The notes under the pieces were generated by a model that was not told where the DNA came from, searched no databases, and saw only the letters and a program-made list of their open reading frames with translations. From Donghicola eburneus (lineage in GTDB: Bacteria; Pseudomonadota; Alphaproteobacteria; Rhodobacterales; Rhodobacteraceae), in the NCBI RefSeq assembly GCF_900115865.1, contig NZ_FOXY01000003.1:310001-374000 (forward strand): 64,000 nucleotides of DNA. Reading direction: 5' to 3'. Below are positions 17,887 through 27,937 of the stretch, piece by piece; positions within the stretch are counted from its first letter, which is position 1; each line of letters begins with the position of its first letter. The translations under genes were made by a program, and so were the position numbers.

Positions 17887-18561
17887 GTGATCGAGCTGGA
17901 CAACATGGCTTACAGCTATGGCGGTGGAGAGCTGCTGAGCGGGGTCTCGTTGCACTTGCAGCCTGGCGCATTCCACTTTTTGACGGGGCCTTCGGGGGCG
18001 GGGAAAACCACTTTCCTGCGCTTGTGTTACGGGGATCTGACCGCGACCGCAGGGGCCGTTCGGTTGTTCGGTCAGGATGTGCGCGACCTGAGCCGCGATG
18101 ATCTGGCGGTAATGCGTCGTCGGATCGGGGTAGTGCATCAGGATTGCCAGTTTTTGGACCATCTGCCGCTGCACGAAAATATCGCACTTCCGCTGACGGT
18201 GTCGGGCCAAGCCAGCTTTGACGACTCGAATTTGCGTGAATTGATCCAATGGGTTGGCTTGTCCCATCGGGCGCGGGCCTTGCCCCCCGAGCTGTCTGGC
18301 GGCGAGCGGCAGAGGGCCGCTTTGGCGCGGGCGATCATCATGTCGCCGGATGTGATCCTTGCCGATGAGCCGACGGGCAACGTGGATTGGGAGATGTCGC
18401 AACGCCTGCTGACCCTGCTGATCGAATTGAACCGTCTGGGCAAAACTGTGCTCATCGCGACCCATGATCTGGCGCTGATCCGCGCGGCCAAGTCTCAAGT
18501 CCAAGCGCGTGTGCTGCGTATCGCGAACCGCAAGCTGCAATTCGCGGGGGCTGATCTATGA
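17887..18561 (+). CDS. ftsE: Cell-division ATP-binding protein FtsE
   Basis: A 224-residue ABC ATPase that works with FtsX to regulate peptidoglycan hydrolysis at the division site. Walker A is GPSGAGKTT (34-42), the signature LSGGERQRAAL, Walker B ILADEPTGN and the switch histidine ATHD. The start is GTG at 17887, preceded by GAGGGG. It overlaps ftsX by ATGA. The 161-bp gap to the divergent zinc-ribbon gene should hold its promoter. Confidence 0.93.
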   Translation: MIELDNMAYSYGGGELLSGVSLHLQPGAFHFLTGPSGAGKTTFLRLCYGDLTATAGAVRLFGQDVRDLSRDDLAVMRRRIGVVHQDCQFLDHLPLHENIALPLTVSGQASFDDSNLRELIQWVGLSHRARALPPELSGGERQRAALARAIIMSPDVILADEPTGNVDWEMSQRLLTLLIELNRLGKTVLIATHDLALIRAAKSQVQARVLRIANRKLQFAGADL

Positions 18562-19460
18562 GCCCCTTCCGCTGGATTTTGTCGATTCTTCAGGCCGACA
18601 CGCAGGCTGATCGCGTGGTGCCGCCCACAGGCCATACGGTTCGCCTGACCCTGTTCAGCGCGGCGGCCATGGCGTTTTTGGCAGTATTTGCTTTGGCGCT
18701 GTCTATGGCGACAGGCCGTTTGGCTGTCCGCTGGGGCGACGAATTGGCGCGGTCCTCGACCATCCGGATTTCTGCGCCAGCGGCCCAAATGGACGCGCAG
18801 ACCGAAGCAGCCCTGCGGGTTTTGTCCACAACGCCGGGCATCAAAAGCGCCCGTGCCCTGACAGACGAAGAGCAGCAAGAGCTGCTGGCCCCTTGGTTCG
18901 GGAATGGCGTGTCCTTGGCCGCCTTGCCCGTGCCGCAGTTGATCGAAGTGGTCGAAGAGGGCGATGGCTATGATCCCAATGGCTTACGTCTACGCCTGCA
19001 GGCCGAAGTGCCGGGCGCGACGCTGGATGACCACTCCCAGTGGCGCAAGCCCCTGATCCGCGCCGCGATCAGCTTGCGGCGACTAGGGACGCTGTCGCTG
19101 CTGCTGATTGGCGGAACAATGGCCGCGATGATCACGCTGGCGGCGACCGCCGCGCTGGCGGCCAACGCGCAAGTCATTCGTGTGCTGCGTTTGGTGGGGG
19201 CGACTGACGTGTATATCGCCGGTGCCTTTGTCCGGCGCTTTACCCTGCGGGCGCTGGCTGGCGGGGTGATCGGAACCTTGGCGGGGATGGTGGCGATTTT
19301 GCTGCTGCCCGGTGCTCAGACCGAGGGGGGATTTCTAACCGGTCTCGGATTTCAGGGCTGGCAATGGGTCCTGCCGCTGGTTATCCCGCCTTTGGGGGCC
19401 GTGGTGGCCTATTTCGCGACCCGTGCGGCCGCGATGCGGACGTTGAGAGGACTGCGATAA
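18558..19460 (+). CDS. ftsX: Cell-division protein FtsX
   Basis: A 300-residue permease-like membrane protein with four predicted transmembrane helices: one near residues 33-53, then three at about 178-200, 223-255 and 270-293. A large periplasmic loop between the first and second helices is the part that activates cell-wall hydrolases in this family. It is coupled to ftsE by a 4-bp overlap and directly followed (no gap) by plsC. Confidence 0.9.
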   Translation: MSPFRWILSILQADTQADRVVPPTGHTVRLTLFSAAAMAFLAVFALALSMATGRLAVRWGDELARSSTIRISAPAAQMDAQTEAALRVLSTTPGIKSARALTDEEQQELLAPWFGNGVSLAALPVPQLIEVVEEGDGYDPNGLRLRLQAEVPGATLDDHSQWRKPLIRAAISLRRLGTLSLLLIGGTMAAMITLAATAALAANAQVIRVLRLVGATDVYIAGAFVRRFTLRALAGGVIGTLAGMVAILLLPGAQTEGGFLTGLGFQGWQWVLPLVIPPLGAVVAYFATRAAAMRTLRGLR

Positions 19461-20198
19461 ATGACAAAGGCGTTTCGCTGGGTCAGATCCCTTCTGTTCA
19501 TCATCCAGATGTACCTGATGATGCCGATCCTTGGGCTGCTCTATCTGCCATGGGCGCTGTTTGATCGGCGAGGGGCGTATGCGGCGATCCATGCCTATTG
19601 CAAATGGGTCCGCTGGACGGCGGGCTGGATGGTCGGTTTGAAAACCGAAATTCGCGGCCCAGTGCCGGTGGACGAGGTGATCATCGCGTCCAAGCACCAG
19701 AGCTTTCTCGACATTATCATGATCGCCAGCGTGATCCCGCGCCCAAAGTACATCATGAAGGCGAGCCTGCGGTTCACCCCTGTTCTGGGCTGGTATGCCA
19801 GCCGGATCGGGTGCGTTCCGGTCGAGCGGGGCAGGCGGGCCGAAGCGATGCGCAAGATGATCCAAGAGGTCAAGCATGGCGACGCCCCTGCAGGCCAGTT
19901 GGTCATTTACCCCCAAGGCACGCGGGTCGCTCCGGGTGTAGATGCGCCCTATAAGGTTGGGGCGGGGGTACTCTACCGCGAGACGGGGCAGCCTTGTGTG
20001 CCCGCAGCCACCAACGTGGGCGTGTTCTGGCCGCGTCATGGCATCTACCGCAAGCCGGGTTTGGCTGTGGTCGAATTTCTAGACCCGATCCCGCCGGGGG
20101 CGAGTGTGGATAGCATGATGAAAGTGCTTAAAGAGTCGGTCGAAACCCGTTCTGATGCCCTGATGGCCGAGGCTGGTTTCCGGAAAACCGACTCCTGA
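19461..20198 (+). CDS. plsC: 1-acyl-sn-glycerol-3-phosphate acyltransferase
   Basis: A 245-residue membrane-associated acyltransferase converting lysophosphatidate to phosphatidate. The catalytic HX4D motif is His79-Asp84 (KHQSFLDI). PVERGRR is the phosphate-binding block, and YPQGTRVAPG is the third block, with Gln where many homologues have Glu. A hydrophobic helix near residues 10-33 anchors it. Its start abuts the ftsX stop, so ftsE, ftsX and plsC form one operon linking division and phospholipid synthesis. Confidence 0.92.
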   Translation: MTKAFRWVRSLLFIIQMYLMMPILGLLYLPWALFDRRGAYAAIHAYCKWVRWTAGWMVGLKTEIRGPVPVDEVIIASKHQSFLDIIMIASVIPRPKYIMKASLRFTPVLGWYASRIGCVPVERGRRAEAMRKMIQEVKHGDAPAGQLVIYPQGTRVAPGVDAPYKVGAGVLYRETGQPCVPAATNVGVFWPRHGIYRKPGLAVVEFLDPIPPGASVDSMMKVLKESVETRSDALMAEAGFRKTDS

Positions 20199-20288
20199 AA
20201 AATTCTCTAACTTTTTTGCAGGTGCAGCGACGGAAGGGTTTGGACCTTGCGTTTAACTCCATGTCTACCGCGTTTTGACCCTTCGCAG

Positions 20289-20364
20289 TAGTCGCACCGC
20301 TCACAAGCTTGCTTGTGGAACGACTAGCCGGATGAGCCTGATCCTCGCTCATCCGGCTTTTTTT
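20289..20364 (+). ncRNA. Candidate small RNA or 3'-UTR element with double hairpin and terminator
   Basis: TAGTCG (20289-20294) pairs with CGACTA (20321-20326), enclosing CACAAGC/GCTTGTG (20302-20308/20311-20317). A perfect 11-bp terminator hairpin with seven T follows at once. The compact two-hairpin form resembles bacterial trans-acting small RNAs, but it may instead be the end of the plsC message. No clear promoter was found between 20199 and 20289. Confidence 0.4.
20327..20364 (+). terminator. Strong Rho-independent terminator
   Basis: GCCGGATGAGC (20327-20337) pairs perfectly with GCTCATCCGGC (20347-20357), followed by TTTTTTT. It ends the ftsE-ftsX-plsC transcript or the small-RNA candidate. 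It lies 16 bp from the end of the convergent MarR-GNAT gene. Confidence 0.9.
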
Positions 20365-20379
20365 GTGTGGCGGGGCGCG

Positions 20380-21255
20380 TCAGAGGGTCTTTTCGAAAAA
20401 GAAGTCGGGGTAGGGATCGTCGTTGAAGCGATCAATCTCGGTCCAGCCGGTGGTTTGGTAGAGCCGGATCGCTTCGGGCAGGGCGCTATTGGTGTCGAGC
20501 CGCAGGGTTTGGATCCCCAGCGCTTTGGCCCGCGTTTCCGCGGCGGTCATCAGGCGTTTGGCCATCCCAAGCCCACGTGCCGACGGCGCAATCCACAGGC
20601 GCTTGATTTCGGCGATGGGAGCCCCCGATCCTTTGACGCCGACACACCCGATCGGCATGCCGTCCGAAAGCGCAACCAAGAAGGCGCCGCGTGGCGGGAT
20701 CATGTCGGTCGCCTGCGGATCACAGCTCAGGTTGACGTCAAAACCTGTGCGCAGGCGGCGTCCGAGTTCGGCGTAATATTCATTCAAGCAGAACAGCGAT
20801 TGAGGGTCACGCGGGTCGCGTTCCTCGATCACGGTCCGGTCCTGGCCGAGGGCGCTGGCGATCAAATCCATCGCAGCGAGCAACGCTTCGGGGTGCGGGT
20901 GACGGTCCAGAAGGTTAGCGGCGCGGGTATTGCTGATCTCTTCGTAGGCGGTGAATTCGGCCTTTCCTGCTAGGGTGAGCGCGGCAATGCGCGCGCGGGC
21001 GTCAGTGGGGCTTGGGGATAGGGTGATCAGGTCTTCGCCCTCAAGCTGGCGCAAGAGGCGGCTGAGGAGCCCTGAGTCGAGGTTCAGGTAGGTGCGCAGG
21101 TCTGCCACGTCGGCATGCCCGTGGCCGATGGCATTCAGGACGCGGGCTGCACCAAGAGATCGACCGCGCCCGAGGAAGGATTCATCAAGCGCACCCACCT
21201 CTGTCGTGACGGAGCGGGCAAAGCGGCGGAAGCGGGAGATCGGATCGTGGGTCAT
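20380..21255 (-). CDS. MarR-type regulator fused to a GNAT acetyltransferase
   Basis: 291 residues. The N-terminal half (about 1-140) is a MarR-like winged helix (ADLRTYLNLDSGLLSRLLRQLEGEDLITL, then a wing with SPTDARARIAALT). The C-terminal half (about 150-291) is a GNAT domain with the acetyl-CoA loop ARGLGMAKRLM and LRLDTNSALPEAIRLYQTTGW. Such fusions are known in bacteria; the acetyl acceptor and ligand here are unknown. The start codon is directly preceded by a perfect 14-bp palindrome that overlaps where a ribosome-binding site would be, suggesting self-regulation and perhaps leaderless translation. Confidence 0.88.
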   Translation of the reverse strand: MTHDPISRFRRFARSVTTEVGALDESFLGRGRSLGAARVLNAIGHGHADVADLRTYLNLDSGLLSRLLRQLEGEDLITLSPSPTDARARIAALTLAGKAEFTAYEEISNTRAANLLDRHPHPEALLAAMDLIASALGQDRTVIEERDPRDPQSLFCLNEYYAELGRRLRTGFDVNLSCDPQATDMIPPRGAFLVALSDGMPIGCVGVKGSGAPIAEIKRLWIAPSARGLGMAKRLMTAAETRAKALGIQTLRLDTNSALPEAIRLYQTTGWTEIDRFNDDPYPDFFFEKTL

Positions 21256-21259
21256 TTGT

Positions 21260-21273
21260 CTGACTTAAGTCAG
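21260..21273. promoter_or_regulatory. Palindromic operator upstream of the MarR-GNAT gene
   Basis: CTGACTTAAGTCAG is a perfect 14-bp palindrome ending 4 bp before the start codon. MarR proteins bind palindromes of this size, commonly at their own promoters, so autoregulation is likely (inference). Confidence 0.65.
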
Positions 21274-21290
21274 GTAAATTGGGAGCGCAA

Positions 21291-21300
21291 GGGGGGGGGG
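21291..21300. repeat. Run of ten G
   Basis: An uninterrupted G10 tract about 36 bp upstream of the MarR-GNAT start codon. Such tracts can slip and change promoter spacing, but they are also common sites of sequencing error. Confidence 0.6.
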
Positions 21301-21334
21301 CGTCGCGGGTGGCAGGGCCCCTCTGATCCAAAGG

Positions 21335-21362
21335 AAAAACCCCCGCGCGGGGCGGGGGTTTT
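21335..21362 (-). terminator. Terminator 3' of lpdA
   Basis: AAAACCCCCGC (21336-21346) pairs with GCGGGGGTTTT (21352-21362). Read on the minus strand it ends in TTTTT and lies 24 bp after the lpdA stop, so it closes the suc-lpdA operon. Confidence 0.85.
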
Positions 21363-21385
21363 GCAGGTTTTGTCGATTTGGCGCC

Positions 21386-22774
21386 TTAGGCGTGGATCGC
21401 GCCATCGCCGCAAGCCAGAGCGGCTTCGCGCACGGCTTCGGAGTAGGTCGGGTGCGCGTGGCAGGTCAGGGCCAGATCTTCGGAAGAGGCGCCGAACTCC
21501 ATCGCAACGCAGACCTCGTGGATCAGGTCACCGGCCATCGGGCCGATGATGTGTGCGCCGAGGATGCGGTCGGTTTCCTTGTCCGCGATGATCTTGACGA
21601 AGCCATCGGCGGCGAAGTTCGCCTTGGCGCGGCCATTGCCCATGAAGCTGAACTTGCCGACCTTGTAGGCGCGGCCTTCGGATTTCAGCTGCTCTTCGGT
21701 GGCGCCAACGCTGCCAACCTCGGGGTGGGTGTAGATCACGCCGGGGATGACGCCGTAGTTCACGTGGCCATGCTTGCCCGCGATCACTTCGGCGGCGGCC
21801 ATGCCTTCGTCTTCGGCTTTGTGCGCCAGCATCGGGCCGGTGATGACGTCGCCGATGGCGTAGATGCCGGGGACGTTTGTCTGCCATTGGGCATTGGTCT
21901 TGATCTGGCCGCGCTCGGTCATCTCAACGCCAAGGTCAGCAAGGCCGAGGCCATCGGTGAAGGGTTTGCGCCCGGTGGCGACCAAAACGACATCCGCGTC
22001 GAGCGTGTGCTCGCTGTCGTCCTTCTTGAGCTTGTACGTGACTTTGGCTTTGGACTTCGAGGTTTCGACGCCCTGCACAGCGGCACCCAGAACAAATTCG
22101 AGGCCCTGCTTTTGAAGCAGCTTCTGGAAGGTGCGGGCCACTTCGGCGTCCTGACCGGGGGTGATCGCGTCCATGTATTCGACCACTGTCACTTCGGCGC
22201 CGAGGCGCTTGTAGACCGAGCCTAGTTCCAGACCGATGACGCCTGCGCCGATGACGACCATTTTCTTGGGGGTCTTGGGCAGGGACAGCGCGCCGGTCGA
22301 GGACACGACGATCTCTTCGTCGATCTCGACGCCTGGCAGGGTCGCAACTTCGGAGCCGGAAGCGATGATGATGTTCTTGGCCTCGTGGACTTCGTCACCG
22401 ACTTTGACTTTGCCGGCCTCGGGGATGGTCGCCCAACCCTTGATCCAGTCGACTTTGTTCTTCTTGAACAGGAACTCGATGCCCTTGGTGTTCTGGCCGA
22501 TCACGTCGTCTTTGTAGGCCTGCATCTGTTTCCAGTCGACGCTGGGAGATTTGCCCTTGAGGCCCATCTTGGCGAAGTTGTGCTCTGCTTCGTGCAGCTG
22601 GTGGGTGGCGTGCAGGAGAGCCTTGGACGGGATACAGCCCACGTTCAGGCATGTGCCGCCCAGGGTTTCACGACCCTCTACACAGGCGGTTTTCAGGCCG
22701 AGCTGTGCGGCACGAATGGCGGAGACATAGCCGCCGGGGCCAGAGCCGATCACGATCACGTCGTAGGATGCCAT
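21386..22774 (-). CDS. lpdA: Dihydrolipoyl dehydrogenase (E3)
   Basis: A 462-residue FAD flavoprotein that reoxidises dihydrolipoyl groups of 2-oxoacid dehydrogenase complexes. The FAD motif GSGPGGY is near residue 10, the redox disulfide is Cys42-Cys47 ([13 protein letters not shown]), the NAD motif [12 protein letters not shown] is mid-chain, and the C-terminal HAHPTYSE holds the active-site His-Glu. The ATG at 22774 gives the standard N-terminus [10 protein letters not shown]. It is the last gene of the suc cluster and probably serves the 2-oxoglutarate complex encoded upstream. A 102-bp gap with a dispersed repeat separates it from the MAPEG gene. Confidence 0.95.
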   Translation of the reverse strand: MASYDVIVIGSGPGGYVSAIRAAQLGLKTACVEGRETLGGTCLNVGCIPSKALLHATHQLHEAEHNFAKMGLKGKSPSVDWKQMQAYKDDVIGQNTKGIEFLFKKNKVDWIKGWATIPEAGKVKVGDEVHEAKNIIIASGSEVATLPGVEIDEEIVVSSTGALSLPKTPKKMVVIGAGVIGLELGSVYKRLGAEVTVVEYMDAITPGQDAEVARTFQKLLQKQGLEFVLGAAVQGVETSKSKAKVTYKLKKDDSEHTLDADVVLVATGRKPFTDGLGLADLGVEMTERGQIKTNAQWQTNVPGIYAIGDVITGPMLAHKAEDEGMAAAEVIAGKHGHVNYGVIPGVIYTHPEVGSVGATEEQLKSEGRAYKVGKFSFMGNGRAKANFAADGFVKIIADKETDRILGAHIIGPMAGDLIHEVCVAMEFGASSEDLALTCHAHPTYSEAVREAALACGDGAIHA

Positions 22775-22828
22775 TTTCGAAGTTCCTTTCTGGTGGTCTA
22801 GGGCGGGGGCGCTGCCCCCGGACCCCCG

Positions 22829-22850
22829 GGGTATTTGTGCCAAGATGAAG
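22829..22850 (+). repeat. Dispersed intergenic element, copy 2
   Basis: GGGTATTT-GTGCCAAGATGAAG, preceded by a GC-rich arm (GGGGGCGCTGCCCCC). It is nearly identical to copy 1 and opposite in orientation to the flanking lpdA and MAPEG genes. Confidence 0.6.
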
Positions 22851-22876
22851 GGCTTGGCGTTATGAGCGAAGGCTGG

Positions 22877-23287
22877 TCAGAGCAGGGCGGCGACCAGCAT
22901 GATGGTTGTTGCGAGAAAGCCCACGGCCCAGATGAGAGAGCGCCACGGGACCCAGCCGAAGGCGTAGGCGGGCACGTAGAGGACGCGGGCGATCAGGTAG
23001 ATCCATGCGCAGGTGCCGGTCAGCCCTGTGGACTGGCCGGAGACAGTGATCACGAGGCAGGCGATCGAGAACAGGATCAGCCCCTCGAAATGGTTGTTCA
23101 ATGCGCGAAAGAGGCGGCCGGTGCGGACGGAAACCTGTTCGATCAGCGGTTTGCCGAGGCGGTCAGGGTCGCGGGGGCCGAGGGTCTTGCCTTGTCCCAA
23201 CTCCAAGTTGGCAGGGACGGACATCAGGAAGAATTGAACGACCTGGAGCAAGGCGGCGAGGGTGAGGACTGTGAGTTCGGTCGTCAT
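22877..23287 (-). CDS. MAPEG family membrane protein
   Basis: 136 residues with about four transmembrane helices, matching the MAPEG family (membrane-associated proteins in eicosanoid and glutathione metabolism). ANLELGQGKTLGPRDPDRL and RALNNHFEGLILFS are the family's loop pattern. The bacterial function is unknown; some members bind glutathione. The ATG at 23287 gives MTTELTVLTL. It sits between sucB and lpdA, an arrangement I recall from other Rhodobacteraceae, which suggests cotranscription and not necessarily a shared function. Confidence 0.8.
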   Translation of the reverse strand: MTTELTVLTLAALLQVVQFFLMSVPANLELGQGKTLGPRDPDRLGKPLIEQVSVRTGRLFRALNNHFEGLILFSIACLVITVSGQSTGLTGTCAWIYLIARVLYVPAYAFGWVPWRSLIWAVGFLATTIMLVAALL

Positions 23288-23353
23288 TTTCGGGCGCCTA
23301 TGCGGCAAGGAGAAGGGGCGCCCCCACCAGCGGGTGGTGGGGACGGGTTTGGA

Positions 23354-24868
23354 TTAGATGTCCATCAGCAGGCGACGGGGATCTTCGAGCGCTTCTTTGA
23401 CGCGCACGAGGAAGGTCACAGCGCCTTTGCCGTCGACGATACGGTGGTCGTAGGACAGCGCGAGGTACATCATCGGACGGATTTCGACCTTGCCGTTGAT
23501 GGCCATGGGACGATCCTGGATCTTGTGCATGCCGAGGATACCCGACTGCGGGGGGTTCAGGATCGGCGAGGACATCAGCGAGCCGTAGACGCCGCCGTTC
23601 GAGATGGTGAACGAACCGCCCTGCATCTCTGCCATGGACAGCTTGCCGTCACGGGCACGGCGACCTTTTTCACCGATCTCTTTTTCGATCTCGGCAAAGG
23701 ACTTCTGGTCGACGTCACGCAGGACGGGAACGACCAGACCCTGAGGGGTGCCAGCCGCGATGCCCATGTGGACGTAGTTTTTGTAGACCACCTCGTTGCC
23801 GTCGATCTCGGCATTCACCTCGGGCACTTCTTTCAAAGCGTGCACACAGGCTTTGGTGAAGAACGACATGAAGCCCATGCGTACGCCGTGCTTCTTCTCG
23901 AACGCGTCTTTGTACTGGTTCCGGATCGCCATCACCTCGGTCATGTCCACCTCGTTGTAGGTGGTGAGCATGGCTGCGGTGTTTTGTGCGTCCTTCAGGC
24001 GGCGCGCAATGGTCTGGCGCAGGCGAGTCATCTTGACGCGTTCTTCACGTGATGCATCGTCAGCGTTGACGGGGCCACGGGGCGCAGCAGCAGGTGCCGG
24101 AGCCGCCGAGGTTGCAGCAGCTGCGGCGGCAGCGGCTTTGGCCACGTCTTCTTTCATGATGCGACCGTCGCGGCCCGAGCCCTGAACTTGATCTGCGGAC
24201 AGACCAGCCTCGGCCATGGCTTTTTTGGCAGCGGGTGCGTGCTCGACATCTTTGCCTGTCGACGAGGATGCTGCGGGCGCTGCGGCAGGGGCCGACGCGG
24301 GGGCAGCAGCGGCAGCGCCGTCACCCGATGCGATGACACCGAGCTTGCCGCCGGCCTCGACGGTGGAGCCTTCGTCAAACAGGATCTCGGTCAGAGTGCC
24401 AGCTGCAGGCGAGGGGACCTCGACCGACACCTTGTCGGTTTCCAGTTCGCACAGCATTTCGTCCTGAGCGACGGTATCGCCAACCTTTTTGAACCATGTC
24501 GACACGGTGGCTTCGGTGACCGACTCGCCCAAGGTTGGGACCATCACGTCAACCGAGGATCCGCCCGACGCTGCGGGGGCTTCGGCAGGAGCTTCGGACT
24601 TGGCGGCTGGTGCAGCAGGTGCTGCCGCTTCGCCGGATTCCGAAATGTTGGCGAGCAGGGCGTCGACGCCCACGGTGTCGCCCTCGTTTGCAACGATTTC
24701 GGCCAGAGTGCCTGCGGCGGGGCTGGGGACTTCGACGGTGACCTTGTCGGTTTCCAGCTCACACAGCATTTCATCTGCTTCAACACGGTCGCCGGGCTTT
24801 TTGAACCAGGTGGCGACGGTTGCTTCGGTCACGGATTCGCCCAGGGTGGGAACGCGGACTTCAGTCAT
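23354..24868 (-). CDS. sucB: 2-oxoglutarate dehydrogenase E2, dihydrolipoyl succinyltransferase (two lipoyl domains)
   Basis: 504 residues. Two tandem lipoyl domains carry lipoyl lysines at 42 and 146 (both in ETDKV), each joined by Ala/Pro-rich linkers. A peripheral-subunit (E3/E1-binding) domain follows ([19 protein letters not shown]), then the catalytic acyltransferase core ending with the active-site YDHRIVDG. E2 forms the core of the complex that makes succinyl-CoA. Many well-studied SucB proteins have one lipoyl domain; two make this longer than the roughly 400-residue E. coli enzyme. It lies 4 bp downstream of sucA. Confidence 0.93.
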   Translation of the reverse strand: MTEVRVPTLGESVTEATVATWFKKPGDRVEADEMLCELETDKVTVEVPSPAAGTLAEIVANEGDTVGVDALLANISESGEAAAPAAPAAKSEAPAEAPAASGGSSVDVMVPTLGESVTEATVSTWFKKVGDTVAQDEMLCELETDKVSVEVPSPAAGTLTEILFDEGSTVEAGGKLGVIASGDGAAAAAPASAPAAAPAASSSTGKDVEHAPAAKKAMAEAGLSADQVQGSGRDGRIMKEDVAKAAAAAAAATSAAPAPAAAPRGPVNADDASREERVKMTRLRQTIARRLKDAQNTAAMLTTYNEVDMTEVMAIRNQYKDAFEKKHGVRMGFMSFFTKACVHALKEVPEVNAEIDGNEVVYKNYVHMGIAAGTPQGLVVPVLRDVDQKSFAEIEKEIGEKGRRARDGKLSMAEMQGGSFTISNGGVYGSLMSSPILNPPQSGILGMHKIQDRPMAINGKVEIRPMMYLALSYDHRIVDGKGAVTFLVRVKEALEDPRRLLMDI

Positions 24869-24872
24869 TTGC

Positions 24873-27836
24873 TCAGTTTCCTTCGATGGTCAGCGCCTCG
24901 TCGACGAGCGCCTGTTGTTGTGCTTTGTGCTGCGATGCCAGACCGGTTGCGGGCGATGCGCTGGGAGCGCGGCCAACGTAACGGGGGCGGCTGTGTTTTG
25001 CTTTGATGCGGCCCAGAACCCACTCGATGTTGGGCTCGATAAAGGTCCAAGCACCCTGGTTTTTGGGCTCTTCCTGACACCAGATCATCTCTGCGTTCGG
25101 GAAGCGTTCCAGTTCCTTGACCAGCGAGATCGCTGGGAAGGGATAGAACTGCTCGATCCGCAGCAGGTAAACATCGTTGATGCCGCGGGCGTCACGCTCT
25201 TCGAGCAGGTCGTAGTAGACTTTGCCCGAGCACATGACGACGCGCTTGATCTCTGCGTCGGGTGCCAGCGAGTTGTCCGAGTTGCCGCGTTCCGCGTCGT
25301 CCCAAAGGACACGGTGGAAGCTGGAGCCGGTGGTGAAGTCCTCGGCCTTGCTGATGGCCAGCTTGTGGCGCAGCAGGGATTTCGGGGTCATTAGAACCAG
25401 CGGCTTGCGGTAGCTGCGGTGCATCTGGCGGCGCAGGATGTGGAAGTAGTTCGCCGGAGTCGAGCAGTTCGCAACGATCCAGTTGTCCTGACCACACATC
25501 TGCAGGAAGCGTTCCAGACGTGCCGAACTGTGCTCTGGGCCCTGACCTTCGAAGCCGTGGGGCAGCAACATGACCAGACCGGACATACGCAGCCACTTGC
25601 TTTCGCCCGAACTAATGAACTGGTCGAACATGATCTGCGCGCCGTTGGCGAAGTCGCCGAACTGGGCTTCCCATAGGACCAGAGCGTTGGGCTCTGCCAG
25701 CGAGTAACCGTATTCGAAGCCAAGAACCGCGTATTCCGACAGCATCGAGTCGATGACTTCGTAGCGGGCCTGACCTTCGCGGATGTTGTTCAGCGGGTAG
25801 TACCGCTCTTCGGTCGATTGGTCGATGAACGCCGAGTGACGCTGCGAGAAGGTGCCGCGTGTCGAGTCCTGACCTGCCAGACGCACGGGGTAGCCTTCGG
25901 TCAGAAGCGAGCCAAATGCCAGTGCTTCGCCGGTGGCCCAGTCAAAGCCTTCGCCGTTTTCGAACATCTTCGCCTTGGCTTCGAGCTGACGCTTGACGGT
26001 CTTGTGGATGTCGACCGAGTCCGGTGCGTGGGTCAGCGATTTACCGACTTCTTCCATGGTTTCGGGCGCGATCGCAGTTTTGCCGCGCTGGTACTTTTCG
26101 CCCTGCTTGTTCAGGTGCGACCAGCGACCGTCCAACCAGTCAGCCTTGTTCGGCTTAAAGGTTTTACCGGTTTCGAACTCGTCGTTCAGATGCGCTTGGA
26201 ACTGCGCCTTCATATCCTCGATTTCGCCTTCGGGGATCAGGCCGTCCTTAACCAGACGCTCGGTGTATAGGGACAGAGTGGTCTTGTGCGACTTGATCTG
26301 CTTGTACATCTGCGGGTTGGTGAACATCGGCTCGTCGCCTTCGTTGTGACCGAAGCGGCGGTAGCAGAAGATGTCCAGAACAACATCTTTGTGGAACTTC
26401 TGACGGAACTCGGTCGCAACCTTGGCCGCGTGCACAACAGCTTCGGGGTCGTCGCCGTTCACGTGGAAGATCGGCGCCTCAACCATCAGAGCGATGTCTG
26501 TGGGGTAGGGAGACGACCGCGAGAAGTGCGGCGCGGTGGTAAAGCCGATCTGGTTGTTCACCACGATGTGCATGGTGCCGCCGGTGCGGTGACCGGTCAG
26601 ACCCGACAGACCAAAGCATTCTGCCACAACACCCTGACCGGCAAATGCCGCGTCACCGTGCAGCAGAACGGGCAGAACCTGTGTGCGTTCCGAGTCGTCT
26701 AGCTGGTACTGTTTGGCGCGTGCCTTGCCCAGAACAACGGGGTTCACCGCCTCGAGGTGCGAGGGGTTCGCAGTCAGCGACAGGTGGACGCTGTTGCCGT
26801 CGAACTCGCGGTCGCTGGATGCGCCGAGGTGGTATTTCACGTCGCCCGAACCATCAACGTCCTCGGGCTTGAAGCTACCGCCTTGGAATTCGTTGAAGAT
26901 CGCGCGGTAGGGCTTGTTCATCACGTTGGCCAGAACCGACAGACGACCGCGGTGAGGCATGCCGATGACGATCTCTTTGACACCCAGCGCGCCACCGCGC
27001 TTGATGATCTGCTCCATCGCGGGGATCAGCGCTTCGCCACCGTCGAGGCCGAAACGCTTGGTGCCCATGTATTTTACGTGCAGGAACTTTTCGAAGCCTT
27101 CGGCCTCGACCAGTTTGTTCAGGATCGCGCGGCGGCCTTCACGGGTAAAGGTGATTTCCTTGCCGAAGCCTTCGATGCGCTCTTTCAGCCAAGCGGACTG
27201 CTCGGGATCCGAGATGTGCATGTACTGCAGGGCAAAGGTGCCACAGTAGGTGCGTTTGACGATGTCAACGATCTGGCGCATCGACGCGACCTGCAGGCCC
27301 AGTACGTTGTCGATAAAGATCGGACGGTCCATGTCGGCTTCGGTGAAGCCATACGCCTTGGGGTCCAGTTCCGGGTGGGGCTCACGGCCGTGCAGACCCA
27401 GCGGGTCCAGATCGGCAGCCAGGTGGCCACGAATACGGTAGGCGCGGATCAGCATCAGTGCGCGGACGGAGTCGAGAACAGCACGCTTGATTTGCTCTTC
27501 CGAGACTTCGACGCCCTTTTCGGCAGCTTTGGCTTTGATCTTGTCGCCAGCGCCTTTGACTTCTTTGGCCGCTTCGGGCCATTCGCCGGTCAGAGCCCAG
27601 ACGTCGTCGCCTGCGGGCATCATCGGCCAGTCGCTGCGGCCCCAAGATGGACCTGCGGCTTCTTGTTTGACTTCAACTTCCCCATCACCGAGGGCGGCAA
27701 AGAACGCTTGCCACGCTTCGTCTACCGAGTTCGGGTCTGTGGCGTAACGCGCATATAGTTGTTCGATGTATTCGGCGTTGTGTCCCTGCAAGAAGCTTGA
27801 GGCATGGAACTGGTCGTTCGGGGATTGATCGGTCAT
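24873..27836 (-). CDS. sucA: 2-oxoglutarate dehydrogenase E1
   Basis: A 987-residue thiamin-diphosphate enzyme decarboxylating 2-oxoglutarate. The N-terminal E2-binding segment ([19 protein letters not shown]) is present. The ThDP domain has [28 protein letters not shown] and [10 protein letters not shown]; the C-terminal transketolase-like domain has [16 protein letters not shown] and [15 protein letters not shown]. Length is slightly over that of E. coli SucA (933). The gene is between sucD and sucB in one leftward operon. Confidence 0.95.
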   Translation of the reverse strand: MTDQSPNDQFHASSFLQGHNAEYIEQLYARYATDPNSVDEAWQAFFAALGDGEVEVKQEAAGPSWGRSDWPMMPAGDDVWALTGEWPEAAKEVKGAGDKIKAKAAEKGVEVSEEQIKRAVLDSVRALMLIRAYRIRGHLAADLDPLGLHGREPHPELDPKAYGFTEADMDRPIFIDNVLGLQVASMRQIVDIVKRTYCGTFALQYMHISDPEQSAWLKERIEGFGKEITFTREGRRAILNKLVEAEGFEKFLHVKYMGTKRFGLDGGEALIPAMEQIIKRGGALGVKEIVIGMPHRGRLSVLANVMNKPYRAIFNEFQGGSFKPEDVDGSGDVKYHLGASSDREFDGNSVHLSLTANPSHLEAVNPVVLGKARAKQYQLDDSERTQVLPVLLHGDAAFAGQGVVAECFGLSGLTGHRTGGTMHIVVNNQIGFTTAPHFSRSSPYPTDIALMVEAPIFHVNGDDPEAVVHAAKVATEFRQKFHKDVVLDIFCYRRFGHNEGDEPMFTNPQMYKQIKSHKTTLSLYTERLVKDGLIPEGEIEDMKAQFQAHLNDEFETGKTFKPNKADWLDGRWSHLNKQGEKYQRGKTAIAPETMEEVGKSLTHAPDSVDIHKTVKRQLEAKAKMFENGEGFDWATGEALAFGSLLTEGYPVRLAGQDSTRGTFSQRHSAFIDQSTEERYYPLNNIREGQARYEVIDSMLSEYAVLGFEYGYSLAEPNALVLWEAQFGDFANGAQIMFDQFISSGESKWLRMSGLVMLLPHGFEGQGPEHSSARLERFLQMCGQDNWIVANCSTPANYFHILRRQMHRSYRKPLVLMTPKSLLRHKLAISKAEDFTTGSSFHRVLWDDAERGNSDNSLAPDAEIKRVVMCSGKVYYDLLEERDARGINDVYLLRIEQFYPFPAISLVKELERFPNAEMIWCQEEPKNQGAWTFIEPNIEWVLGRIKAKHSRPRYVGRAPSASPATGLASQHKAQQQALVDEALTIEGN

Positions 27837-27859
27837 CGCTGCACCTGATTTAGGTTGGA

Positions 27860-27885
27860 CCCGCCCGAGGCGTCCCTCGGGCGGG
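27860..27885 (-). terminator. Intercistronic hairpin between sucD and sucA
   Basis: CCCGCCCGAGG (27860-27870) pairs perfectly with CCTCGGGCGGG (27875-27885) around a 4-base loop. No U-run follows on the minus strand, so it may slow or partly terminate transcription, or stabilise the sucCD message, and not end the operon. Confidence 0.5.
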
Positions 27886-27937
27886 CTGATGTGTTCGGTC
27901 CGACCCTAGCCCCATCAGGGCAGGGTCAGCAAATGGG

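Noticed and set aside
22835-24052. A 405-codon plus-strand frame opposite MAPEG and sucB
   Set aside because: Spans two real genes and their spacer on the other strand, with no recognisable protein.
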